Below are positions 38,367-48,575 of a DNA stretch of 54,182 nt, one piece after another (positions within the stretch are counted from its first letter, which is position 1; every line of letters begins with the position of its first letter). The position numbers were made by a program, and so were the translations under genes. Under the pieces are notes generated by a model, which saw nothing but the letters and a program-made list of their open reading frames with translations, was not told the origin of the DNA and did no database searches. Source of the stretch: Marinicella sp. (GTDB taxonomy: Bacteria; Pseudomonadota; Gammaproteobacteria; Xanthomonadales; Marinicellaceae); NCBI GenBank assembly GCA_028284365.1, contig JANQRW010000090.1, forward strand, positions 1 through 54,182. The letters are read 5' to 3'.

Positions 38367-40490
38367 TTACTTTAGCTGAGTCCATAAATGAGTAAAAGCC
38401 AAAGCCAATCGCTCTGCCAATTGTTCATTGGTACTCGAACCTCCATGTCCTCCTTCAGTATTTTCGTAATACCAAATCGGATAACCATATGACATCATTT
38501 TCGCGGCCATTTTTCTGGCATGTCCTGGATGAACCCGGTCATCACGAGTTGATGTGTAGAAAAAGGTCGCCGGATATTCTGTGTCTTGCTTTAGGTTCTG
38601 ATAAGGGCTGTATTTTTTGATATAAGCCCATTGTTCAGGGACATCAGGGTTGCCAAACTCTCCCATCCAACTGGCACCTGCTAACAGTTTGTTGTAACGT
38701 TTCATGTCAAGCAAAGGCACACCACAGATCACAGCACCGTATAAGTCAGGTCGACGGGTCATGGTTGCACCCACTAATAGACCACCATTTGAACGACCTT
38801 CAATCCCCAGGTGTTGTGGAGAAGTGATTTTACGTTTAATCAAATCTTCCGCAACAGCCTCAAAATCCTCATATGATTTGGTCTTATTCTCAAGCAAGGC
38901 AGATTTATGCCACTTAGGTCCATATTCACCACCACCTCGAATGCTGGCAGATACATAAACACCACCACGGTCTAACCACATCTTCCCGTAGGCGCCTTCC
39001 AAAGCTTCATATGAACCGGAATAAGAAGGCGTTAAGGAATTTCTGAAACCTCCGTATGAAAAAATATGTGTTGGATTACTTCCATCAAACGCTGTGTTTT
39101 TGTTCATGATGATAAAGTAAGGCACAAAAGTTCCATCTTTCGATCGAGCAAAAAATTGTTCAACTTGATAGGGTGATGGATCAAAGCTTTGGGCTTGAGA
39201 TTTAACCGCTTTGGGCTTTAAAGACTTACCATTAACATGATACAAAGTAGGCGGCGTAATAAAAGACTCATATTCTGCGAAAAAGCTGCCACTTTCATCA
39301 TCAACTGCAGTTACATTGATCGCACCGTTATCAGGGAATTCAATTGCGTCTACATCCCAACCATTATCAACAGGTTTATAAACATAAACTTTACTGACCA
39401 CGTCAGTAAGTATGGTTGCGATGACAGCATCATCTGAGGTTGAAATACTTTCAATGTTTTCATTGGCTCTGGGGCTGAGAAACACCGACCAATCATCATC
39501 TTCAACCAAAGTCTTGCGGCCTGTTAATACGTCTGGATTCATCATCAGAACAGTCCCCTCAGATAAAAACTGACCTTGGTACTGCCAATCTTCCTTCAAA
39601 GAAACTATCATTTTCCCCTGAAAAACCCCGTTGATCACTGCGGACTCAGGGATAGACATGGGTAAGGTTTTACCACCAATTAACTGATAATATTTACTGG
39701 TCCAAAATGACGTATTATCAACAATAAAATCTTTAGCCTTTACACCTTTACCTGATCTAAAAGCAAACACAGAGACTGATTTTTGATCAACTTCCATCAA
39801 TGTTTTTGCTTCTGATAAGGCTGTGCCTCGTTGCCATAATTTCATGATTCTTGGATAGCCTGATTCTGTCAGCGAACCGGGGCCAAAATCCGTAGCTACA
39901 AACAAATGGTCTTTATCTCGCCAGTTAACACCCATCTTTGATTTAGGTAACTGAAATCCACCTTCAATGAACTTTTTGGATTTCATATTAAACTCTTTCA
40001 GCTCCACAGCATCGCCACCACCTGGTGACAATGACACCAGGCATCGTCGGTATTTTGGTGACAGACAATTCATGCCTTTAAACACCCAATTACCTTCGTT
40101 TTCGGTGTTGTATTGATCCATATCCAAAACCGTTTGCCATTTTGGATGATCATTTTGATTGAAATCTTTGATCTTGGCGCGGCGATAAATACCGCGTGGG
40201 TTTTTATCATCCTTCCAGTAGTTATAAACCCATTCTCCTCGTTGGCTTACTGAAGGAATCCTGGATTTGTTATTCAAAGTAGATAAAGCCTCATCATATA
40301 ATTCTTGGTATATAGGCTTTGACTTGTATTCATCGGCCGTGTTTTTATTTTGTTCATGCACCCAATCCATAGACCTTTCTGCATCAATGTCTTCCAGCCA
40401 CATGAATACATCATTGCCCGAATCTTTGGCCAAAACATTAAGAGAAAACAACAAACCAAGTAATAAGATTTTTCGCATCATTGTGTCCAA
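38367..40490 (-). CDS. prolyl oligopeptidase family serine peptidase (S9A), exported
   Basis: A 707-residue peptidase with a signal peptide (cleavage near VLAKDSG; Met5 may be the true start). The N-terminal region begins with 'DVFMWLEDIDAERSMDWVHEQN', the prolyl-oligopeptidase lid, followed by the beta-propeller. The C-terminal alpha/beta hydrolase domain carries the nucleophile in 'GIEGRSNGGLLVGA', the Asp in 'STRDDRVHPGHA' and the His in 'EGGHGG'. It should cut short proline-containing peptides in the periplasm or outside the cell. It is an intact single gene next to the integron. Confidence 0.93.
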   Translation of the reverse strand: MDTMMRKILLLGLLFSLNVLAKDSGNDVFMWLEDIDAERSMDWVHEQNKNTADEYKSKPIYQELYDEALSTLNNKSRIPSVSQRGEWVYNYWKDDKNPRGIYRRAKIKDFNQNDHPKWQTVLDMDQYNTENEGNWVFKGMNCLSPKYRRCLVSLSPGGGDAVELKEFNMKSKKFIEGGFQLPKSKMGVNWRDKDHLFVATDFGPGSLTESGYPRIMKLWQRGTALSEAKTLMEVDQKSVSVFAFRSGKGVKAKDFIVDNTSFWTSKYYQLIGGKTLPMSIPESAVINGVFQGKMIVSLKEDWQYQGQFLSEGTVLMMNPDVLTGRKTLVEDDDWSVFLSPRANENIESISTSDDAVIATILTDVVSKVYVYKPVDNGWDVDAIEFPDNGAINVTAVDDESGSFFAEYESFITPPTLYHVNGKSLKPKAVKSQAQSFDPSPYQVEQFFARSKDGTFVPYFIIMNKNTAFDGSNPTHIFSYGGFRNSLTPSYSGSYEALEGAYGKMWLDRGGVYVSASIRGGGEYGPKWHKSALLENKTKSYEDFEAVAEDLIKRKITSPQHLGIEGRSNGGLLVGATMTRRPDLYGAVICGVPLLDMKRYNKLLAGASWMGEFGNPDVPEQWAYIKKYSPYQNLKQDTEYPATFFYTSTRDDRVHPGHARKMAAKMMSYGYPIWYYENTEGGHGGSSTNEQLAERLALAFTHLWTQLK

Positions 40491-40595
40491 TTATTCAAAA
40501 GAACAAAGATATTAACAGTTTGGGCCAAAAAATTCATCAGCTGGGCCTTTAAAAATGATTTTGAAAGCTGTTGCCCAAATTTAGGTCTAATCAAC

Positions 40596-41336
40596 ATGAA
40601 ACTTATAAAAACAACCACCGCTTTAAGTGTACTTTTAATGACTTCAAGTGTTTGGGGGCAAGAAATCACTTTTACCAGTTCCCCTGAACAAACCACTATG
40701 ATTGAACTGTATACATCAGAAGGGTGCAGCTCTTGCCCACCGGCAGATCAATTTTTAAGTCAATTTCAAAGCTCAGATGAAATATGGACAAAATACATCC
40801 CTATGGCTTTTCATGTCGATTACTGGGACTACATTGGCTGGAATGATGTGTTTGCCTCATCTGAATTCTCCAATCGCCAAAGAAGCCATAAGAGACAAGG
40901 TAACATCAGCTCTGTCTACACGCCGGGTTTTGTGGCCAATGGATTAGAATGGACTGGTTTTTTCAAGTTGTGGCGCGCGCTTCCTGAACCCAATAAATCA
41001 CCAGGTGTTTTAACTTTGGAAGTAGACCGTCATTTGGCAAAAGTAAGCTTCCCATCAAGTGGCGAATTAAAGTTTAATTTGGCCGTACTCGGCATGGGAC
41101 TCGTTACAGAAGTTAAGTCAGGTGAAAATGCTGGGCACCAATTAAGTCATGATTTTGTGGTTTTGAACCATCAATCCGCTTCTGACAAACAACAACACAC
41201 TTTCAACCTACCTCTGATCCTGAAACACAAACCAGAACAATTTTCACTGGTTGCATGGGTCAGTAAAAAAGATTCGCTTAAACCAATTCAAGCGGTTGGT
41301 GGTTTTTTACCTGATGGAATCATCAAGAAACTTTAG
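40596..41336 (+). CDS. DUF1223 exported thioredoxin-fold protein
   Basis: A signal peptide (cleavage near VWGQE) is followed by a DUF1223 domain: 'MIELYTSEGCSSCPPADQFL' with a CxxC, 'PMAFHVDYWDYIGWNDVFAS' and 'SVYTPGFVANG'. The 246-residue length is typical. The CxxC at the position of the thioredoxin active site suggests a redox or copper-related role in the periplasm, but the family has no settled function. It converges on the frameshifted gene with a 14-bp overlap. Confidence 0.9.
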   Translation: MKLIKTTTALSVLLMTSSVWGQEITFTSSPEQTTMIELYTSEGCSSCPPADQFLSQFQSSDEIWTKYIPMAFHVDYWDYIGWNDVFASSEFSNRQRSHKRQGNISSVYTPGFVANGLEWTGFFKLWRALPEPNKSPGVLTLEVDRHLAKVSFPSSGELKFNLAVLGMGLVTEVKSGENAGHQLSHDFVVLNHQSASDKQQHTFNLPLILKHKPEQFSLVAWVSKKDSLKPIQAVGGFLPDGIIKKL

Positions 41337-41704
41337 ACAGCCTCGAAGCCTTAATTCGATAAATCTCCAGCCATTTGCCATCAGGCTGTTGCTGTTCTAA
41401 GGAAAGCTGCTGAGCAGCTTTCCATTGGCGCCCTGATGCTGGTTCGGCTTGATCCAGAGGTGGTGAAACCCAGTCATCTTGTATTTGCATGACCATTAAC
41501 AATGGTATAAAAATGCCACGAAGCACCTGATCCGGCTTGCCATTGACCATCCTTACCCAGTGATGCGTCTTTGATCTGCCAGTGCCCCAATAAATGCCTC
41601 ATCTCGCTGTTTTTAATTTGTTCAGAAAACAAGCCCAAGTCGGCATGACTGATGCCACACATCTGGCAAGCCATGAACATCCAGATCACTAATCTACTGT
41701 GCAT
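41323..41704 (-). pseudogene. frameshifted DUF1579-like exported protein
   Basis: Two frames (41704-41474 and 41550-41323) join into one protein of about 125 residues. The first gives a signal peptide (MHSRLVIWMFMACQMCGISHA) and 'HLLGHWQIKDASLGKDGQW', ending after 'YTIVNGHA'. The second continues 'IQDDWVSPPLDQAEPASGRQW'. Removing one A from the triple A (41484-41486, TTT on the plus strand) restores 'GHAIQDDWV', the expected family sequence. It is either a pseudogene or a one-base sequence error. It overlaps the TPR gene upstream by 11 bp, so it was once part of that operon. Confidence 0.72.
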
Positions 41705-42668
41705 TTTTATCTACCTCATTGCTGGGAAAATAAAACCCGTTAAACCAAGGATACCAAGTCTTACCACCATCAATTGATTCTTCAAAAAATTGCTGCACCA
41801 CACCATCTTCCAATGGTGTCCAGGTGCCCCTGAATGCCCTGACTTGGGGTTGTTGTTGCTTTGATGCGTAGAATATTTTTCCTTCTAAACGCATGACTTT
41901 TATTCCACCAATTTCAATCAGCCCGCCAGCGTAATCAGCCACTGTGCCGCCACCGCTGACCCACCTTTGAACCCACTGTTGTTTGATGCCATCATAATAG
42001 TTCATACTCATACCGGTACTGCCACCTGCACCCTGCCAGTCCTCCATGATCAAACAACCTTGCTCTGCCTGGGTGATTGAATTTTTTCCTGCCATTGGAC
42101 CTGTTTTTGCCAAATCTCCATATACGTCCCACCTGCCAAGCCAAAAATCAAATTCTCGATATCTATCATCGTACATACAAGGCCTGAGATTCTTGTCCAT
42201 GGCCTGACTGACCAGTGTGTATTGTTGAGTATCGCGGTGTGCCTCAAAAACAGGATCAGTTCGAAGGTTACTCAAGTTGCTGTAACCCTGTTCAGCGGCG
42301 GTCTGAAGGCTGCGCCACATGTCATTCGTTTTCCCTAACAGGCTGAAGGCTTGAGCCTTTTGAAACTGTATAAAAGAGGCCGGAATTTGTTGTGGTGCAT
42401 TCAGCTGAGCGTTGGCATTCAGTGCTGCTTGTCCCTGCTTAAGCTGAATGTGCGCATTGGCTAAACGAAACCAGGCCAATTCATTCTGAGGCTGTAATTG
42501 GGTCAGTTGGCCATAGGTTTTAATCACTTCAGGCCATTTTTGTTCAGCGTGGTATTTAGCGGCTTTGGTGACCAGGTCATCATTGGCTGATGCGCCATTG
42601 ATACAAAGCACCGCTAAAGACCATAAAATCAGATTCATCATTGTTGAACGCTTCATCATATTTACCAA
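41694..42668 (-). CDS. exported TPR protein with C-terminal DUF1579-like domain
   Basis: A 324-residue protein with a signal peptide (cleavage near ASANDD), TPR-like helices at about 30-140 ('AAKYHAEQKWPEVIKTYGQL', 'AWFRLANAHIQLKQGQAALN') and a beta-rich C-terminal domain starting 'REFDFWLGRWDVYGD' and continuing 'IMEDWQGAGGSTGMSMNYYD'. The 'FWLGRW' and 'DW' motifs link it to DUF1579-type lipocalin-like proteins, so it shares a domain type with the broken gene downstream. Function is unknown. The AraC-type regulator upstream may control it. Confidence 0.78.
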   Translation of the reverse strand: MVNMMKRSTMMNLILWSLAVLCINGASANDDLVTKAAKYHAEQKWPEVIKTYGQLTQLQPQNELAWFRLANAHIQLKQGQAALNANAQLNAPQQIPASFIQFQKAQAFSLLGKTNDMWRSLQTAAEQGYSNLSNLRTDPVFEAHRDTQQYTLVSQAMDKNLRPCMYDDRYREFDFWLGRWDVYGDLAKTGPMAGKNSITQAEQGCLIMEDWQGAGGSTGMSMNYYDGIKQQWVQRWVSGGGTVADYAGGLIEIGGIKVMRLEGKIFYASKQQQPQVRAFRGTWTPLEDGVVQQFFEESIDGGKTWYPWFNGFYFPSNEVDKNAQ

Positions 42669-42783
42669 CTGCCAATAATTCCATGTTTACCAGCTTGTAT
42701 TTTTAGTTGGTATTATTCTGACTGAAGCAAAACCATCACACTATCAAAAAATTGCTCAAAGCAGATGTGGCACTAAGATAACC

Positions 42784-43602
42784 TCAATGCAGCTGAAATT
42801 GTTCTCTGGTTTGACTCGGTGTCATGCCAAACCTTGATCTAAAGCTGGCTGACATGTGGCTGTGGCTACTGAAACCATAATCAAAAGCCAAATCAATTAA
42901 ACCTTTTCCAGTGCTGTTCAATTCCAAAGACAACAGATGCAGGCGCTGCCGTTTGCGGTATTGGTTGATGCCTTCACCATTAACGACTTTAAATACCCGC
43001 GATAAGTGATAAGGTGATGTGTGGTGGATTTTTGCTAATTGCCTAAGCGACAGGTTAGCACTTAAATCTTCATGCAATGTGGCTTTTACTTGTTCAACTA
43101 ATTGCTGGTGTTTTACTTGATTCCGATTAAAAACCCGATCGGCTTTGTTACTGTGAAACAATAAGTGTTGAAACAGACCGATTACCTCTTCCTCAATTTC
43201 CAAAACATTCAGGGTATTACCTTGGAATACCTTTTGCAACAGCATTAACTGGCTTAAAAAAACATTGGCCGGACACAAGGTGTTTTCCACCTCAAAATGA
43301 TCTCGCTCTTTGCGTGATAGTTCAACCATTAATTGATCATCAATACGAAACCAATGGCAAATATCACCTACTTGTGAAATTGCAAAACGCTGATAAACCT
43401 GACCTTGATTGTAGAAATTAACCAAGGTAGGGTCTGAAACAAACGGTTCAGACCCTTCATGTTGAATCCAAATACAGGTTTTCGGGAAAACAATGATCGG
43501 GGCATCCACACAGCCTTGTTCAGAAAACATGGCATCTTGTGGGCTGATGGTAAATTCACCCACTTCCACTAAATCCGATTTAAACAAGGACTTCTCATGC
43601 AT
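42784..43602 (-). CDS. AraC family transcriptional regulator
   Basis: A 272-residue regulator. The C-terminal 100 residues form the double helix-turn-helix of AraC/XylS proteins: 'LSLRQLAKIHHTSPYHLSRVF' and 'IDLAFDYGFSSHSHMSASFRSRFGMTPSQTRE'-type second motif (order given, not quoted in full). The N-terminal part is a cupin-like sensor ('WIQHEGSEPFVSDPTLVNFY'), as in regulators that read small signals or antimicrobial compounds. It lies 115 bp upstream of the TPR/DUF1579 gene in the same direction and is the natural candidate to regulate it. Confidence 0.92.
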   Translation of the reverse strand: MHEKSLFKSDLVEVGEFTISPQDAMFSEQGCVDAPIIVFPKTCIWIQHEGSEPFVSDPTLVNFYNQGQVYQRFAISQVGDICHWFRIDDQLMVELSRKERDHFEVENTLCPANVFLSQLMLLQKVFQGNTLNVLEIEEEVIGLFQHLLFHSNKADRVFNRNQVKHQQLVEQVKATLHEDLSANLSLRQLAKIHHTSPYHLSRVFKVVNGEGINQYRKRQRLHLLSLELNSTGKGLIDLAFDYGFSSHSHMSASFRSRFGMTPSQTREQFQLH

Positions 43603-43684
43603 GTTTTTATTCTAATGCAATACAATCAAATCAACACGGCCAAAAGTAATAAATTTGATGGTTAACAGGCCCTAGCAAACGCTT

Positions 43685-44614
43685 CTAAAAGATTGATTGC
43701 CCTGTATCTGTGGTGAACTGTTCCAGGAATTTCAAACCACGATAAGAGTTCCCTTTTTCATTTAAACGGGGGCTCCATACAGCAATACTGAATTCATTAG
43801 GCAAGACTGCAACAATACCGCCACCAACACCACTTTTACCGGGCAAACCGACTTTGTAGGCAAAGTCACCTGCTTCATCGTAAAAGCCACAGGTCAGCAT
43901 GATGGCATTGATTCGCTTGGTTTGACTTCGGTTGAGCAAACGATGCTGTTGATCAATGGTTTGACCATTGTTAGCAAAAAGCAAGAAAGTTTTGGCTAAC
44001 TGCTGACAATTGATTGACACCGAACAACAATCAAAATACAAATCCAAGACTTCATCCACATCGTTGTGTATGTTGCCTAATGATTTTAAAAAGTTAACCA
44101 GGGCCACATTGCGATGGCCTTCGTTCTTTTCAGATTCTGCCACTTTTTTATCAAACTGGATACTTTCATCACCAGCAAAAGCCCTGATCATTTCCAGTAA
44201 TGCTTGTCTCGGGTTTTCATACAAGTCAATCAAGATGTCGCTGATAACAATTGCACCCGCGTTAGAAAAGGGGTTACGAGGTATACCATCATCATGCTCT
44301 AGAGTGCCCAATGAATTGAACGGCGTACCTGATGGTTCCACACCAACCCGTTGCCATAATTGCCCGCCTAAACGCGCATATGCCATACTTAACAACAACA
44401 CTTTGACGATACTTTGTAATGAAAACTGTGGTTCCCAATCACCCGCACAATAAATCTCACCACTGACGTGGGCTAAACAAATCCCAAACTGCTCATCATC
44501 AATACCCGCTAATTCAGGAATGTATGAGGCCACTTCACCATAGTTTTTACGCAGTAACAGGTCTTGATAAATGTGCTCAATGATTGGTTGGTAATTAATG
44601 ATTGATTTGTTCAT
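43685..44614 (-). CDS. glsB: glutaminase
   Basis: GlsA/GlsB-type glutaminase (serine-dependent beta-lactamase-like fold) that hydrolyses glutamine to glutamate and ammonia. The catalytic Ser-x-x-Lys is Ser68-Ile-Val-Lys71 in 'FSLQSIVKVLLL'. Other blocks are 'NPFSNAGAIVISD' (Asn near 119), 'SEKNEGHRNVALVNFL' and 'GLPGKSGVGGGIVAVLP'. It has 309 residues, the usual length. The gene is 12 bp after rapA on the same strand, so it may be cotranscribed. Symbol glsA or glsB cannot be chosen with certainty. Confidence 0.94.
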   Translation of the reverse strand: MNKSIINYQPIIEHIYQDLLLRKNYGEVASYIPELAGIDDEQFGICLAHVSGEIYCAGDWEPQFSLQSIVKVLLLSMAYARLGGQLWQRVGVEPSGTPFNSLGTLEHDDGIPRNPFSNAGAIVISDILIDLYENPRQALLEMIRAFAGDESIQFDKKVAESEKNEGHRNVALVNFLKSLGNIHNDVDEVLDLYFDCCSVSINCQQLAKTFLLFANNGQTIDQQHRLLNRSQTKRINAIMLTCGFYDEAGDFAYKVGLPGKSGVGGGIVAVLPNEFSIAVWSPRLNEKGNSYRGLKFLEQFTTDTGQSIF

Positions 44615-44626
44615 AAGAGCTGCTCA

Positions 44627-47488
44627 CTACATGGTAACCAAAACTCGAATAGAGTCCAACTGTGGTTGGGTGTTGTTGATGGCAATGATGGCTTGCTCCA
44701 AGTTATCTTGTTGATGAGTGATTTCAACATCGCGGACTTGACCATTGCTGGTAGCCAATTGTTTCAGGCGTTTAATTTCTTGTTCAAGATTTACTGTCAC
44801 TAGATTTGTCGCATGCTGTTTAATTTCAGGTAGTTTTTGGTGCATCAAAGCATCGGTCTTTTCCAGTAAAGATTTCACCGCACTGAGTTTTGCTTTTAAC
44901 ACCTCAACAGCCACATTCATAGGTACTGAGCTTTTGAATTTATTGATCAAAGTTTCGGTTAATTTATTGCCCACATCAACCCCAGCCTCAGCCAATAAAA
45001 AGCGCTGATTGATGGGAGGTAAATAGCGCGAAAGTTGCATGCTGCTTTTTCCTGAAGCCTGAATCAAATAACGGCACTCAAGAAAGATTTGTCCAGCGTT
45101 CAGTCCCGAATTTTGTAACACTGCAAAAGCTGAATTACCCTGTTCTTGGTTGATGATTAACTCTAATACCTCAGTCACCATTGGATGTTCCCAGGTGATG
45201 TAATGAAAAGTCTCGTTGGCCAGTGCAACCTCCCGGTCATAAGTGATGGTCATGCCATCTTCGATCAAATAAGGGAAATAACCATGCATTTCATCAGTGG
45301 GTCGGATGATTTCGCTACCAGCGCGGTGTTCCTCATAATGTACCCCAAACAAATCAAACACTTTGTGCATAAAGCGTGTTAACTTTTCAGCTTGCTCGAA
45401 TGCCTCAGCTTGTGCGGTCAAAACTGTCGCTTCTGTTGGTCGACATGAATTGTATTCAAGCAAACGATCACGACCTTTGGTCATTTGTAACAACAAACTT
45501 TCGCTCATGGTCTGACTGTCTGAAATTAATTGATCTAATTCCTTAGCAGTTAAATTTTGTTGTAATTTTTTACTGAATTCAGCATAGACATGATGCGCTG
45601 CCGGATTGGTTCGTTGAAACAGATTCAATCCTTGAGCATACCACTTAAACCACTTTTCCTGCGCGCCACCAACCAAGTAAGACACATGAATTTGTATGGT
45701 TTCAGTTTGACCAATCCGATCTAACCGGCCTATCCTTTGCTCCAATAAGTCAGGATGACCTGGTAAATCAAAGAACAACAAATGGTGAGCAAATTGAAAA
45801 TTCCGCCCTTCACTGCCAATTTCGGAACACAATAACACGTTGGTGCCATTATCCATATCGGCAAACCATGCTGCCGCTTGATCCCGTTCGATCAGGCTCA
45901 TACCTTCATGAAATACGGCCACATGGATACCAAGTACATCTCTGAAATGTTGTTCCAATTGCAACACCGTTTCAGCATGCGAAGCAATGATAAGAATTTT
46001 TTCTTGTTTCAGTGCTTTAATTTGTTCACTCAACCATGCAACACGGGGATCGTAAGTCAACCAGGCCATTGGCTGTTCATCTTCAACTATCCTCTCCGGA
46101 GACAATGACTCGTTGTTTGGACTGTTTTTATAAGCATCAGGTAATGCCAACTCATAACGATGTAACTGACGTTCAGGAAAACCCTTGACCGATTCTCTGG
46201 TGTTACGAAACAATACCCGTCCGGTACCGTGCTGATCCAGTAATTGATTGATCACAGACAAGCCCGTTTCAGGTTCATCATTGATGGTCTTGATTTGCTT
46301 CAATAATTCTTGGTTGATGTGTCTTTTAAGCTTGGCAGAAATGGCTTGAACATCAATTGCTTGATTGGTGTTAACTGCTTCAATCAATACCTCAATGGCA
46401 TCTGCCACTTGTTCAAACTCTTCTTCCTCAGCAATAAACTGAGTAAAATCATGATATCGATCTGGATCTAACAAACGCAAACGTGCAAAGTGGCTTTTAC
46501 GGCCTAATTGTTCTGGCGTTGCAGTTAACAACAAGACACCTGGAATTTTATTGGCAAATGATTCAATGATTTGGTAAGCCATAACTGAATCAGTAACTGC
46601 TTGGTTTTCGGCTATTTCACCTTCAAACCACTCTAAATGATGCGCTTCATCAACCACCATTAGATCCCATTGAGCCGACAGTATCTGCTCTTCTCTTAAG
46701 GGGTTTTCAAGAATCATTTCTAGTGGTAACAGCACCAATTGAGTTGATTCAAAAGGGTTAGCAAAACCACTGGACTGCTCAATTTCCTGACATTTCTCTT
46801 CATCAAATACACTGACTTGTAAGTTGAAACGCCGCAACAATTCCACCATCCATTGATGTGTCAGACTTTCTGGTACAATGATGATGGCCCGTTGTGCCCG
46901 ATTGGTCAGTAATTGTTGGTGCAAGATCAGGCAGGCTTCGATGGTTTTACCCAGTCCCACTTCATCTGCCAACAACACCCTGGGGGCATACCTTTTACCG
47001 ACAACATGTGCAATGTATAGCTGATGCGGCAATAACGCCGTACGACAACCGGTTAAACCATAGAGTTCAGAGGACTTTAAACGCTGCTGATGATGTAAAG
47101 CTGCCTGGCGTAAGTCATACCACTTCAATTTATCAATTTGCGCATTCAGCAAACGATCGGCTGGACGATCCAGAGAAATATTATCATTGATTTCAGATTC
47201 TGGAATCACATCTTCTTCGCCGTCATCTTTGATTCCAAAATAGATGTTCAAACCATTGAGATTCTTGACTTCTTTGACTTTAATCTGCCAGCCATCCTTG
47301 TGTTGTAAAGCATCATCAACTTGTGCCTCATAACGGCTTAATGGAGCTGAGTCCTTGGCATATATCCGTTCCTCATCGACCGCATCAAACATCACTTTAA
47401 CCATGCGGTGATTTTCCGCCACCACTCGCCCCAAGCCTAATTGCAAATCGGCGTTATTGATGTAGCGTTGTCCAATAATAAATTGCAT
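44627..47488 (-). CDS. rapA: RNA polymerase-associated helicase RapA
   Basis: RapA (HepA) is a Swi2/Snf2 ATPase that recycles RNA polymerase stuck after termination. The 953 residues match E. coli RapA (968). The N-terminal Tudor-like domains open 'FIIGQRYINNADLQLGLG'; Walker A is 'LADEVGLGKTIEACLIL' near residue 175, the DEAH box is in 'DLMVVDEAHHLEW', and the helicase C lobe has 'LLCSEIGSEGRNFQFAHHL' and 'QRIGRLDRIGQT'. The C-terminal RapA_C region follows. It is transcribed with glutaminase. Confidence 0.97.
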   Translation of the reverse strand: MQFIIGQRYINNADLQLGLGRVVAENHRMVKVMFDAVDEERIYAKDSAPLSRYEAQVDDALQHKDGWQIKVKEVKNLNGLNIYFGIKDDGEEDVIPESEINDNISLDRPADRLLNAQIDKLKWYDLRQAALHHQQRLKSSELYGLTGCRTALLPHQLYIAHVVGKRYAPRVLLADEVGLGKTIEACLILHQQLLTNRAQRAIIIVPESLTHQWMVELLRRFNLQVSVFDEEKCQEIEQSSGFANPFESTQLVLLPLEMILENPLREEQILSAQWDLMVVDEAHHLEWFEGEIAENQAVTDSVMAYQIIESFANKIPGVLLLTATPEQLGRKSHFARLRLLDPDRYHDFTQFIAEEEEFEQVADAIEVLIEAVNTNQAIDVQAISAKLKRHINQELLKQIKTINDEPETGLSVINQLLDQHGTGRVLFRNTRESVKGFPERQLHRYELALPDAYKNSPNNESLSPERIVEDEQPMAWLTYDPRVAWLSEQIKALKQEKILIIASHAETVLQLEQHFRDVLGIHVAVFHEGMSLIERDQAAAWFADMDNGTNVLLCSEIGSEGRNFQFAHHLLFFDLPGHPDLLEQRIGRLDRIGQTETIQIHVSYLVGGAQEKWFKWYAQGLNLFQRTNPAAHHVYAEFSKKLQQNLTAKELDQLISDSQTMSESLLLQMTKGRDRLLEYNSCRPTEATVLTAQAEAFEQAEKLTRFMHKVFDLFGVHYEEHRAGSEIIRPTDEMHGYFPYLIEDGMTITYDREVALANETFHYITWEHPMVTEVLELIINQEQGNSAFAVLQNSGLNAGQIFLECRYLIQASGKSSMQLSRYLPPINQRFLLAEAGVDVGNKLTETLINKFKSSVPMNVAVEVLKAKLSAVKSLLEKTDALMHQKLPEIKQHATNLVTVNLEQEIKRLKQLATSNGQVRDVEITHQQDNLEQAIIAINNTQPQLDSIRVLVTM

Positions 47489-47639
47489 AAAAAAGCGCTG
47501 AATACAAAGTCGGCTATTTTAACAGTGTTTAAAATAATTACATCTCCCATCGAATCAAATACAGAGACTAAAATAAATCTGCTGATTGGTCACTCCAGAG
47601 CGTCGTGTAATTAAGTTCGGTATCAGCTAAAATCAACTC

Positions 47640-48557
47640 ATGCAAAAACTCCTTATCATTTTCAACCCCAATGCTGGCAGTGGACGCAGTCAAAAGTACC
47701 TGCCATTGATCGAAGCTTATTTAGAACAAAAACAAATCTGCTTTGAGTTATTAACCACTACTTATTCTGGCCATGCAAAAAAAATAGTGGCAACAACAGA
47801 TTTAACTCAATATTCCGGCGTACTTGCCGCTGGTGGTGATGGTACATTGTTTGAGCTGGTTAATGGCTTGATGCAACATAAAGCAAATAGGCGCATTCCA
47901 CTCGGTGTCATACCGGTAGGTACCGGAAATGCATTTGCCCGTGAATTGGGTTTGTTACCAACCGATTGGCGAGAAGGTTTGGACATTGTCTTACAACAAC
48001 AAATCCAAATGATAGACCTGGGTTTAGCCAACACCAATCAGGAATCACTCTACTTTATCAACATCATTGGTATGGGTTTTGTGGTTAACGCCGGCCAAAC
48101 CACCACCAAGATAAAAAAGCTCGGTAAATCTGCTTATACCTTAGCCACCCTCTGGGAAACGGCCAAATTGAAAAAACACAACGTTAAACTCACCATGATT
48201 GATGCCGAAGGTAAAAGTATTGAACTGACAGAAGATTTAGTCTTTGTTGAAGTGGCTAACAGCCGCTATACAGGCACCTCATTTTTGATTGCACCAGAGG
48301 CCAAAATTGACGATGGCTTATTGGATGTGATTGTATTGAAAAAAATTTCACGGCCAAAAATCTTGAGCTTGTTTCCAACCATTTACTCTGGCAAACATAT
48401 CAATTATAAAGAAGTGATGACCCACAAAGTCAAAAGTATCACCATTGAAACCAAACAGCCCATGCCACTGATGCCTGATGGTGAATTTATTGGATCCACA
48501 CCAGTAAGAATCGAATGTCTAAGTTCAGCAATAAAAATATATTCAACGGGGCACTAA
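47640..48557 (+). CDS. YegS/LCB5-type lipid kinase (diacylglycerol kinase catalytic domain)
   Basis: A 305-residue cytosolic lipid kinase of the DAGK_cat family. It shows 'IIFNPNAGSGRSQKYLP' at the start, the nucleotide-binding 'AAGGDGTLFELVNGL' (GGDGT) near 60 and 'GVIPVGTGNAFAREL' near 92. The C-terminal beta domain ends with 'LMPDGEFIGSTPVRIECL'. Substrate is probably a diacylglycerol or similar glycolipid. The start codon at 47640 is the first in the block. It converges on the DUF2855 gene. Confidence 0.92.
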   Translation: MQKLLIIFNPNAGSGRSQKYLPLIEAYLEQKQICFELLTTTYSGHAKKIVATTDLTQYSGVLAAGGDGTLFELVNGLMQHKANRRIPLGVIPVGTGNAFARELGLLPTDWREGLDIVLQQQIQMIDLGLANTNQESLYFINIIGMGFVVNAGQTTTKIKKLGKSAYTLATLWETAKLKKHNVKLTMIDAEGKSIELTEDLVFVEVANSRYTGTSFLIAPEAKIDDGLLDVIVLKKISRPKILSLFPTIYSGKHINYKEVMTHKVKSITIETKQPMPLMPDGEFIGSTPVRIECLSSAIKIYSTGH

Positions 48558-48575
48558 ACTAAAACCACACCCTTA

